Below are positions 23,139-30,671 of a DNA stretch of 32,103 nucleotides, piece after piece; the first letter of the stretch is position 1; each line of letters starts with the position of its first letter. The position numbers were made by a program, and so were the translations under genes. The DNA is taken from positions 1-32,103 of the forward strand of contig JAGRLX010000081.1 of NCBI GenBank assembly GCA_020441605.1, given 5' to 3'. The notes beneath the pieces are model-generated. The model did no database searches and had not been told where the DNA came from. It was given only the letters and a program-made list of their open reading frames with translations. Source of the stretch: Alphaproteobacteria bacterium. Its GTDB lineage: Bacteria; Pseudomonadota; Alphaproteobacteria; Rhizobiales; Aestuariivirgaceae.

Positions 23139-26117
23139 ATGAATCCGGACTTGATCGATCGCCTGAAGGCTCAACGCGAAGCATCCTTGAAGGCAACGGC
23201 CGGCGGCCCTCCCCTTCGCACCTCCAATCCCTTCTTTGGCGTCGGCCCCATCACCGATGGCGCCCTGGACGAGGCCGAGAGCCGTGCACTCCGCTTCGAG
23301 TTCGAGCACTGGCTTGAACGCAACTACCGCAAGCTGGATGATACGGGCCGCGACGTCGGTCCCTTCACCGCCGCCGAGATCGCCCGCTCGATGCACCGGG
23401 GCTATCCGGCCGACAAGTTCCTGCTCGACATGATGCGGGAAATCCACCGCTATTTCGAGTTTCCCTCCTCGAACCAAATGGCCGTTGGCCTCGGCGGCGG
23501 CCACTCGGGCTTCACCGTCTGCGCCCTCCATCTGCTCACCACCAATGATCCTGCCCAGCACATCTTTCTCGACACGCTCGCACCTGAGTCGGAGGCGGCC
23601 AGGGCAGCAGGCTTCTTCCGCCAATCATGGGGCGCTCAAATCATCGAAATCATGCGCTTGGCCAAAAGTGGCGACGAAGCGCGGCTCCACTTCGCCAAGT
23701 CGGAAGGTGAAATCCCGGCCTCGGACATGCTCGAGCGTATGGGAATTAAGGTCTTCTTCGGCGTGGGGCACGAGACCACAGGCGCCACGACCTATACCCG
23801 CGACGAGATCCTCAATCTCCTCGACTGGATCGACCGCAATCCCAATGACCACCATGCCGTATTGGACGCAACCTCGATGCTCGGCGCCATGCCCTGGGGC
23901 GAGGACATCGTCCGCCAAGTGATGGCGAAATGCTGCCTGTTCATGCCCTTCCAGAAGGCAATCGGCGGCATTTCCGGCTATTTTCTGGCCTCGTTCACAC
24001 CCCAGGCGCTATCACTCATCGAAGAAAACCAGAAGACCCCGTCGTGGGCCATTCCGCGGCAATTGAAGCTCGCAGCACCGGCGGATGCCAAGCGGCCCCT
24101 GACTGGAGGACGGAGCGTGGCGCTCGGCCCCTTTTACGATCCGGCCCAGAACAAGATGCTGGGCGGGGTCATCAACACCTTCTCGACACTTGCCTTCGCT
24201 GAAACCACCTTCGGCCTCCTGCGCGTCGAACAGAGAATCGGCCCGGTTGCCGAACTGAATCGGCGATCGGCACTGAACCGTGCCACCCTCGATGAATGGA
24301 TGTCGAATTCCGGCCTGTTCGAACTGGGCGTGACCAATCCCGAATCCCGTGGTGCCGCCGTGACGCTCATCAAGGTTACCGACCCCGACATCGAGGATCC
24401 GGCGATCCATGCCCGCATCGTGGCACGCTCCAAGCAACTCCTCGCCTATGATGGCATAACCCACCCCAACGGCGAACACGAGGCCGGACTCGATGTCGCC
24501 CGCTATATCAATGCCTTCCCCGGAACACCTGGTGACTATCGCGCCTGGATCGGCGGTATCCGCCCCGTCGAGGACATCACTGCCCTGCTCGACAATCTCA
24601 AATATGCCTATCACCGGGCCAAGGTCGTGGTTCTTGAAGAAGAACTGGCAAAAGCTGGTGTGACATTCGTGGAGTCCGCCTCGGAAGGTCAAAGGCTCAG
24701 GCAGGATGATCCCGACCGCATCTACAAGGTTCTGATCTGCGATCTCGTTGGACTGAAGCCGGATGCCGGCGGCAAGCCCGATGCCTCCGCGGCGCGATCT
24801 CATATCGAGGCGCAAGGCTGCGTCTTCCACGATGGGCCACTGCGTGGTGCCCGCAATCTGGCCAAAGGCACCATTCACTTCTTCTACCAGCCAAACCTCG
24901 CCACGGCTGATGAAATTCGTGCTGCCGCATCCAAGGGGCAATTCGACGCCGTCATCGCCGCAGCCACCTATATTCCGCCCGACGCCGACTTCCCTCTGGG
25001 CGGCGTGCGCATTGGTGCGGGAACCGGAAACATGGGCTCTCTGTCCTGGGGAGGCGGCAATGGCGAAGGCGGTGCCGCGCCCCTGATGAACACCCCCTCC
25101 TTCAACAGCCGGGCCACGGCCCAAATGGTGATGAAGGCTCTGCTCCGGGTCCGCCCGGACCTGCCGGTCGACGAACTTCATCGCCGCACCGTGGCTGGGA
25201 GCTTCGACACCGGGCGCCATCTTCGCGACTTCCCGACCGAAAAGCTGGAAGGCAAGAAGATCGCCATCATGGGCTATGGCAACATCGGCCGCGAAGTGGC
25301 CAAACTCGCCCGTGCCTTTGGTATGACAGTGGCGATCCACGCCCGCCCCCGCCACAAGGACTGGATCGAATCGGAGGGTTTCGAATTCGCGTTAACTCCG
25401 GAGGATGCAGCGGCAAATGCTGATGTCGTCTCGCCCCACACCGGCCTGGGCCCACTCAATGCAGCAACAGGAAAATATGCCAATGTCAATGTGGTGAATG
25501 GGGCGGTGTTCAAAGCGATGAACGACGGAGCGGTCCTCATCAATTACGATCGCGGTGAATGCGTCGATACCGAGGCTCTCGATGCCGCGTTGGCCAGTGG
25601 CAAGATCAGTTTTGCCGCAATCGATGCCGACGTTTTCGTCGATCCAGAGACCGGTGCCATGTCCGGACCCATGGTTCCCTATCTCGCACTCGACAAACGC
25701 TATCCCGGCAAGCTCCAGTTGCTGCCCCATGCCGCCGCCGATACCGAACATTTTTCGCGGGTGGAGGGTGCGCGGCAGGCTATCGATCAGATTATCGCCT
25801 GCATCCGCTATAAGGAAGTGGTCAACCTCAAGGGCAACCTCCCTGCAGGCTATACACGCGGCGGCGACCGCACGGTGCGCGGCATCGGCAAGTGCGCGGC
25901 TGCCGATCTGCGGCGCGCGATCGACGATTGGCAGGACGGCCATGCAGCCCGTCAATCAGCCGAGACCATGGCCGCGATCTGGGGCGCCTTGACCACGGCC
26001 CGAACCGAAGAGGAACGCCAGCGGATCATCGCCCGGCATGGCGCCACGCTGGTCAAAAGCATCAATGCCCACGCCACGCTGATGCGCCGGTTGGGACTGG
26101 AGGGGCCCTATGTCTGA
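23139..26117 (+). CDS. SerC-like aminotransferase fused to SerA-like dehydrogenase
   Basis: This 992-residue protein joins two enzymes that work in sequence in serine synthesis. Residues about 25-495 form a class-V aminotransferase resembling phosphoserine aminotransferase: GVGHETTGATT (208-218), the PLP-ring aspartate D243 in VLDATS, the PLP lysine K273 in MPFQKAIGG, and the C-terminal block AWIGGIRPVEDITALL. Residues about 528-905 form a D-2-hydroxyacid dehydrogenase resembling phosphoglycerate dehydrogenase: the NTPSFNSRATAQMVM helix (651-665), GYGNIG (712-717), the substrate arginine R805 in YDRGECVD and the acid-base H864 in LLPHAAAD. The usual Glu region reads DVFVDPE. After the second strand of the nucleotide fold the residues are HARPR, not Asp, which hints at NADP. 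A helical tail of about 85 residues follows. The ATG follows AGGAGGAGACG. Confidence 0.85.
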   Translation: MNPDLIDRLKAQREASLKATAGGPPLRTSNPFFGVGPITDGALDEAESRALRFEFEHWLERNYRKLDDTGRDVGPFTAAEIARSMHRGYPADKFLLDMMREIHRYFEFPSSNQMAVGLGGGHSGFTVCALHLLTTNDPAQHIFLDTLAPESEAARAAGFFRQSWGAQIIEIMRLAKSGDEARLHFAKSEGEIPASDMLERMGIKVFFGVGHETTGATTYTRDEILNLLDWIDRNPNDHHAVLDATSMLGAMPWGEDIVRQVMAKCCLFMPFQKAIGGISGYFLASFTPQALSLIEENQKTPSWAIPRQLKLAAPADAKRPLTGGRSVALGPFYDPAQNKMLGGVINTFSTLAFAETTFGLLRVEQRIGPVAELNRRSALNRATLDEWMSNSGLFELGVTNPESRGAAVTLIKVTDPDIEDPAIHARIVARSKQLLAYDGITHPNGEHEAGLDVARYINAFPGTPGDYRAWIGGIRPVEDITALLDNLKYAYHRAKVVVLEEELAKAGVTFVESASEGQRLRQDDPDRIYKVLICDLVGLKPDAGGKPDASAARSHIEAQGCVFHDGPLRGARNLAKGTIHFFYQPNLATADEIRAAASKGQFDAVIAAATYIPPDADFPLGGVRIGAGTGNMGSLSWGGGNGEGGAAPLMNTPSFNSRATAQMVMKALLRVRPDLPVDELHRRTVAGSFDTGRHLRDFPTEKLEGKKIAIMGYGNIGREVAKLARAFGMTVAIHARPRHKDWIESEGFEFALTPEDAAANADVVSPHTGLGPLNAATGKYANVNVVNGAVFKAMNDGAVLINYDRGECVDTEALDAALASGKISFAAIDADVFVDPETGAMSGPMVPYLALDKRYPGKLQLLPHAAADTEHFSRVEGARQAIDQIIACIRYKEVVNLKGNLPAGYTRGGDRTVRGIGKCAAADLRRAIDDWQDGHAARQSAETMAAIWGALTTARTEEERQRIIARHGATLVKSINAHATLMRRLGLEGPYV

Positions 26118-27277
26118 GGAAGGGCCTTCTCGACCAGCCGTGCCCAGAAGGCCGGCCCCTTGATCAGCAACTCGTCATTGAAGTCATAGCCTGCGTCATG
26201 GAGCATGCGGCTGTCACCGTTACCCAAGCCGAAATAGCACGACGGCACATGCTCCTGCATATAGGCAAAGTCTTCTGAGAACATGAATGGCCCGCGCATG
26301 TCGATCTTGGCGGGATCCTGCCCCATCTCGATCGCCACATCGTGAACCAACTGAGCCTCGGCCGCGGTGTTGGCGCCCGCCGGATAGCTCCAACTGCCGT
26401 CGCCCAGCTTGACCTCCGCCTCGCATCCATAGGACCTGGCCTGGCTCCGCGCCATCTCCTCGATGCGCCCCAGGATCAGTTCTCGCACAGGCTTGGTGCA
26501 AGTCCTGACACCGATCAGCAGCTTAGCGTCCCCCGGTATGACCGTGGCCAGGGAACCGGCATTGATCGCACCCACGGTAACCACGGCAGGGTCATGAGGA
26601 TCGATATTGCGCGACACGATCGTCTGGAGGGCGATCACCAGCCCGGATGCAGCGACGATGGGATCAGCTGCCTTGTGCGGAACGGCCCCATGGCCGCCAA
26701 TGCCGCGGATGGTCACGCCAACGATGTCGACCGCCGCCGTAATCGGACCGGGCCGCACGACTACCTGCCCCGTAGCTAGGCCAGGTATATTATGAAGCGC
26801 AAAGACCGCGTCACAGGGAAAGCGCTTGAAGAGACCATCTTCTATCATCCGCAAGGCGCCCCCTTCATCTTCCTCGGATGGTTGGAAGATCAGGTGGACC
26901 GTGCCATTGAACGCCCTGGTTTCAGACAGGTAACGGGCAAGCCCCAGGAGCATGGTCGTATGTCCGTCGTGACCACAGGCATGCATCTTTCCGGGATACC
27001 GGGAGGCGTAGGGAAGATTGGTCGTCTCGTGGATCGGCAGGGCGTCCATGTCGGCACGAATCCCGATACTGCGGCCACCGTCGCCACATGACAAAGTCCC
27101 GACGACTCCGGTTCGGGCAACCCCCGTCGCGACCCGGAAGCCGAGTCGCTCTAGTTCGCGTGCGACGATGGCAGCAGTGCGCACCTCCTCAAACAGCATT
27201 TCCGGATGCTGATGAAGATCGTGGCGGATGGCGCTCAACTCATCCCGGTGCCGATCCAAGAAATCCTCGATGGTCAT
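26108..27277 (-). CDS. M20-family amidohydrolase (hippurate/N-acyl amino acid type)
   Basis: The 389-residue protein is an M20D metallo-aminoacylase that cleaves N-acyl or related amide bonds of amino acids in the cytoplasm. The metal and catalytic landmarks are RADMDALPI (74-82), KMHACGHDGHTTM with C101 and H103, FQPSEEDEGGA (131-141) with E135/E136, H162 in LHNIPG, and FMFSEDFAYM near the C-terminus. The dimerisation domain contains GGHGAVPHKAADPI. The ATG at 27277 overlaps the permease stop as ATGA; the start at 27340 lies inside the permease gene and is rejected. Coupling to an amino-acid importer suggests it acts on imported conjugates. Its last 10 bases overlap the end of the fusion gene. 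Confidence 0.9.
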   Translation of the reverse strand: MTIEDFLDRHRDELSAIRHDLHQHPEMLFEEVRTAAIVARELERLGFRVATGVARTGVVGTLSCGDGGRSIGIRADMDALPIHETTNLPYASRYPGKMHACGHDGHTTMLLGLARYLSETRAFNGTVHLIFQPSEEDEGGALRMIEDGLFKRFPCDAVFALHNIPGLATGQVVVRPGPITAAVDIVGVTIRGIGGHGAVPHKAADPIVAASGLVIALQTIVSRNIDPHDPAVVTVGAINAGSLATVIPGDAKLLIGVRTCTKPVRELILGRIEEMARSQARSYGCEAEVKLGDGSWSYPAGANTAAEAQLVHDVAIEMGQDPAKIDMRGPFMFSEDFAYMQEHVPSCYFGLGNGDSRMLHDAGYDFNDELLIKGPAFWARLVEKALPQT

Positions 27278-28071
27278 CGTTTCTGCGGCACCATGCGTTC
27301 GAAGAAACCGAAGGCCCACACGATCAGGAATGTCAGGCACATATAGACGATTGCGAGCAACATCAGGGGTTCATAGATCTTGTAGGTGTCCTGCCGGATC
27401 TTCTGTGTGACGCCGGCCAGATCCATCACCGTGACAGTCATGGCCAGGGGAGTCGACTTGAGCTGTAGGACGGTTTCGCCCGCCAGCGTCGGCAGCACCA
27501 TGCGGACCGCGCGCGGGAACCACACCCGCGTCAGAACCTTGAATGGCGACATGCCGAAGGCGCGCGCCGCCTCCAGTTCGCCGCGCGGCACCCCAAGAAA
27601 GGCTCCGCGCATGATCTCGCCCTCGTAACCCGCAAAACTGAGCGAGAAGGCGAGGACGGCGTAGTAGAATGCATCCAGCCTGATAAGCCACATGAAGTTC
27701 TGTTTGAACTCCGGATAGATTGCGCCGATCTGGGGAAACAGCGATCCGAAGCCATAGTAGATGAGCCACAATTGCACGAGCAGCGGCGTACCGCGGATCA
27801 CCGTGCAGAACCACTTCGCCGGCATGGCGAGCCATTTCGGTCCAGTCACCTGCACCAGACCGATTGGAATGGCGAGCAGCATCCCGATGACCGAGGACAG
27901 TACCAGGAGCTGAATGGTCAGCCAGAAACCCTTGATCATCAGCGGCAGGTACTTGGGCAGCCACGTCCAATCCGACTTGAAGACCAGCCAGTACAACAGA
28001 GCAGCACCGATGTAAGCGAGCACACCGAGAATGATGATTTTGACGATGAGCTTGGCTACGTGAAGGTTCAT
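27274..28071 (-). CDS. Polar amino-acid ABC transporter permease (HisM type)
   Basis: The 265-residue inner-membrane protein is one of two permeases of the importer. About five to six hydrophobic segments are visible, starting with LIVKIIILGVLAYIGAALLY. The permease signature that contacts the ATPase is VPRGELEAARAFGMSPFKVL, and the region VIRGTPLLVQLWLIYYG is typical of the His/Glu/Gln family. It starts 12 bases after the other permease stop, with AGG near the ATG, and overlaps the M20 gene by four bases. Confidence 0.93.
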   Translation of the reverse strand: MNLHVAKLIVKIIILGVLAYIGAALLYWLVFKSDWTWLPKYLPLMIKGFWLTIQLLVLSSVIGMLLAIPIGLVQVTGPKWLAMPAKWFCTVIRGTPLLVQLWLIYYGFGSLFPQIGAIYPEFKQNFMWLIRLDAFYYAVLAFSLSFAGYEGEIMRGAFLGVPRGELEAARAFGMSPFKVLTRVWFPRAVRMVLPTLAGETVLQLKSTPLAMTVTVMDLAGVTQKIRQDTYKIYEPLMLLAIVYMCLTFLIVWAFGFFERMVPQKR

Positions 28072-28083
28072 GGCCTCATGCCC

Positions 28084-28806
28084 TCACTTGTGGGACCGCT
28101 GGCCGCGCCGCACGCGGCGCTCGAGCCAGGCAAATCCCTGCTGTGAAACCAAGGTGATGGCGAGGTAAATTGCGCCGGCGACGAGGAAGAATGTCAAATA
28201 CATCTTTGTGTTGCCGGCGGCTTGCCGGGTCGACAGCGCCAGCTCCGCATAGCCGACGACGGCAATCAGGGCGGTATCCTTGGTGACGATGAGCCACAGA
28301 TTTGCAAGACCCGGAAGGGCAAAGGGAAGCATCGCCGGCAGCGTCACCCGCCGGAATTCGAGAAGCGGCGACATGCCATAGGCCCGCGCCGCTTCGATCT
28401 GACCGATCGGGATCGCTTGAATGGCGCCACGCAACACCTCGGTCGAGTACGCACCCTGGACAAACCCCAGCACGAACACTGCAGCGACAAACCCGTTGAT
28501 TGCAAAGGGTCCGTAGCCGAGGGATTCGAGCAAGGCGTTCAGTGCCGAACTGCCCGCATAGTAGAGAATCAGGATCAGCACGAGTTCCGGCACGGCGCGC
28601 ACCAGCGTCGTGTAACCGCCAAGGATTGTCCGAGTCAGCGGGCTGCCATTGAGCTTGCCCAGGGCGCCGACAATGCCGATGAGCAGGCCCAGTCCATAAG
28701 CCAGCAGCGCGATCGCCACGGTGACCAAGGCGCCCCACGCCAATTCATCCCCGTAGCCGGTGGGGCCGAAGGCAAGGATTTCAGGGAAACCAGGTTTGCT
28801 AGCCAT
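28084..28806 (-). CDS. Polar amino-acid ABC transporter permease (HisQ type)
   Basis: The 240-residue partner permease has hydrophobic segments from about residue 20 (ALVTVAIALLAYGLGLLIG), the TLVRAVPELVLILILYY region and the ATPase-contact motif AIPIGQIEAARAYGMSPLLEF. The ATG at 28806 is chosen because the alternative at 28836 falls inside the loop arm of a 14-bp hairpin. The ribosome-binding site is weak, so expression may be lower than that of the binding protein upstream. Confidence 0.92.
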   Translation of the reverse strand: MASKPGFPEILAFGPTGYGDELAWGALVTVAIALLAYGLGLLIGIVGALGKLNGSPLTRTILGGYTTLVRAVPELVLILILYYAGSSALNALLESLGYGPFAINGFVAAVFVLGFVQGAYSTEVLRGAIQAIPIGQIEAARAYGMSPLLEFRRVTLPAMLPFALPGLANLWLIVTKDTALIAVVGYAELALSTRQAAGNTKMYLTFFLVAGAIYLAITLVSQQGFAWLERRVRRGQRSHK

Positions 28807-28824
28807 TGCGCCGCCAGAATGAAA

Positions 28825-28855
28825 GAGAGCCCGCAAATCCCATTTGCGGGCTCTC
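28825..28855 (-). promoter_or_regulatory. Strong stem-loop between binding-protein and permease genes
   Basis: A perfect 14-bp inverted repeat with a 3-base loop (28825-28838 with 28842-28855) begins 7 bases after the binding-protein stop and ends 18 bases before the permease start. On the minus strand it is followed by only TTTC. Such structures inside transport operons commonly protect the upstream mRNA end or partly stop transcription, giving more binding protein than permease. The hairpin is seen; the effect is inferred. Confidence 0.75.
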
Positions 28856-28862
28856 GCGTCGC

Positions 28863-29666
28863 TTACTTGCCGCCGCCAGCCGGCACGATCATCTTGCCGA
28901 CCAGTTCGGGATACTTGCTGGTGATTTCGTCGAACTTGCCAGCCTTAGCCAGTTCGGCAATCGCCATGTTGATCTTTTCCTTGAGCGCACCGTCGTCCTT
29001 GCGGATGCCAGCGCCGACGCCTTCTCCGAGCGTCTCCGAATCATGCGGCACCATGCCCTTGGACTCGCAGCATTCCTTGCCCTGATCGGTCTGCAGGAAG
29101 GCATCCAGCGCCGAAGCGTCGGCCTGCACATAGTCGAGGCGGCCGGCGGCGAGGTCATTGTTGGCTTCGTCCTGGGTTGCGTAGGTCTTGATGTCGGCCC
29201 CGGCCGCTCCGAAGAACTTCTGCGCATAGCGTTCGTGCGTCGTGGAGACCTGAACACCAAGCACCTTGCCCTTCAAGTGATCAGGAGTGATGTCCATGTC
29301 GCCAGTCTTGGCACCGATCAGCATGGTCGGGGTATTGTAGTACATGTCGGAGAAGTCGATTTCCTTCTGGCGTTCGGCGGTGATCGACATCGACGACCAG
29401 ATCAGATCGAACTGCTTGGCCTGCAAGGCCGGAATGATACCGTCCCATGCGACTTCGACCAACTCACACTTCTCGTTGAGTTGCGCACAGACGGCGTCCA
29501 TGAGATCGATCTCCCATCCGACCCATTTGCCCGAGGCATCCTTCGAACTAAATGGCGGATAGGGCTCAGCGGCGACGCCGAATTTGATGTCCGCCATCGC
29601 CGGAGCGCTGGTGGCCATCATGGCCACGGCGGCTGCGGCAAGCATTACGCGACGCGATAACTTCAT
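28863..29666 (-). CDS. Periplasmic polar amino-acid-binding protein (family 3)
   Basis: The 267-residue protein has a clear signal peptide (1-25, cleavage after APAMA) and the family-3 binding fold seen in HisJ, ArgT and ArtJ. The ligand-site signature DGIIPALQAKQFDLIWSSMS includes the stretch before R99 (SITAERQ), whose Arg normally holds the ligand carboxylate; DFSDMYYNTP follows. This resembles receptors for lysine/arginine/ornithine, histidine or opines; the exact ligand cannot be read. The start at 29666 follows GGGAG at good spacing; the frame from 29708 precedes the ribosome-binding site. It lies between the ATPase gene (79 bases upstream) and the stem-loop. Confidence 0.94.
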   Translation of the reverse strand: MKLSRRVMLAAAAVAMMATSAPAMADIKFGVAAEPYPPFSSKDASGKWVGWEIDLMDAVCAQLNEKCELVEVAWDGIIPALQAKQFDLIWSSMSITAERQKEIDFSDMYYNTPTMLIGAKTGDMDITPDHLKGKVLGVQVSTTHERYAQKFFGAAGADIKTYATQDEANNDLAAGRLDYVQADASALDAFLQTDQGKECCESKGMVPHDSETLGEGVGAGIRKDDGALKEKINMAIAELAKAGKFDEITSKYPELVGKMIVPAGGGK

Positions 29667-29745
29667 GGTTTTCTCCCTGTTGAGGCGGGGTCCCCGGGAC
29701 CACCGCACGGCTTGAAACTAGTCATTATCAGTTGTGTCCGCAAAT

Positions 29746-30546
29746 CTAGGAATGAAGGGCGGAAACGAATTGGCGGCAGCGCTCGCTGCGTGGAGCACCG
29801 AACACCTGCGTTGGCGGCCCTTCCTCCTCGATCAGGCCACGGTGCAGATAGATCACATGGCTGGAGACATCCCGGGCAAATTTCATCTCGTGAGTCACCA
29901 GGATCATCGTCCGACCCTCGTCTGCGAGGTCGCGGATCACTTTCAGGACCTCCCCCACCAGTTCCGGATCGAGCGCCGAGGTCGGTTCGTCGAACAGCAT
30001 CACCTTGGGTTCCATGCACAGCGCCCGGGCAATGGCCGCCCGCTGCTGCTGGCCACCCGAGAGAAAGGCGGGATACTGGTCGCGCTTTTCATAGAGCCCA
30101 ACCTTGTTGAGAAGCTTTTCAGCGCGAGCCACGGCTTCAGCGCGCGGCACACCCAGCACATGGATCGGCGCTTCCACGACATTCTGCAGCACCGTCATGT
30201 GCTGCCACAGGTTGAAACTCTGAAACACCATACCCAGCCGGGTGCGGATGAGCTCAAGTTGCTTGCGATTGGCGGGATGGAGATTGCCATCCTTGGCACG
30301 GGAGAGTTTGACGTCTTCTCCGGTGACCTGGATGGCGCCCTGGGTCGGCATCTCGAGGAAATTGATGCAGCGCAGAAACGTACTCTTGCCGGAGCCTGAC
30401 GCGCCGATCATCGTCACGACGTCACCCTCACGCGCGGTGAGCGAAACGCCCTTCAATACCTCGAGATCACCAAATCTCTTGTGCAGATCGTCGACTTGCA
30501 CGGCCACCGGCCGTTCAACCGCAACCCCTTTCGCCTCAACAGCCAA
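29746..30546 (-). CDS. Polar amino-acid ABC transporter ATP-binding protein
   Basis: The 266-residue ATPase of the HisP/GlnQ type powers the importer. It has Walker A GASGSGKST (48-56), the Q-loop VFQSFN, signature LSGGQQQR (162-169), Walker B VMLFDEP with D186 and E187, and the H-loop H219 in VTHE. The start appears to be TTG at 30546: GGGAGAGACGC lies at proper spacing before it, and no ATG occurs before the ATP-binding domain begins. A later in-frame GTG would give a shorter leader. It is the first gene of the transporter group. Confidence 0.92.
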   Translation of the reverse strand: MAVEAKGVAVERPVAVQVDDLHKRFGDLEVLKGVSLTAREGDVVTMIGASGSGKSTFLRCINFLEMPTQGAIQVTGEDVKLSRAKDGNLHPANRKQLELIRTRLGMVFQSFNLWQHMTVLQNVVEAPIHVLGVPRAEAVARAEKLLNKVGLYEKRDQYPAFLSGGQQQRAAIARALCMEPKVMLFDEPTSALDPELVGEVLKVIRDLADEGRTMILVTHEMKFARDVSSHVIYLHRGLIEEEGPPTQVFGAPRSERCRQFVSALHS

Positions 30547-30588
30547 AGCGTCTCTCCCGAACCGGACATTCCGTCCTTGTTTTGGGGC

Positions 30589-30616
30589 ACCTTAGCAAGA
30601 AATGCGACGCATGCAA
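30589..30616 (-). promoter_or_regulatory. Candidate promoter of the ABC transporter genes
   Basis: On the minus strand TTGCAT (30616-30611) and TAAGGT (30594-30589) are spaced by 16 bases, about 43 bases before the TTG start. It lies in the 125-base gap after clpA. The match is moderate and no operator was recognised. Confidence 0.35.
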
Positions 30617-30671
30617 TTCGGCAGATCGCCGGTCGATAAGAATATTGCCGTCAGATCGGCGGCTCACCTTA

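Noticed and set aside
24012..25355. Minus-strand open frame of 447 codons inside the fusion gene
   Set aside because: Typical antisense frame of a GC-rich gene; the plus strand carries recognisable active-site motifs across the same span.
30611..30665. Imperfect direct repeat around CAGATCGCCGG and CAGATCGGCGG after clpA
   Set aside because: Only two short imperfect copies exist in a GC-rich gap; chance occurrence is likely.
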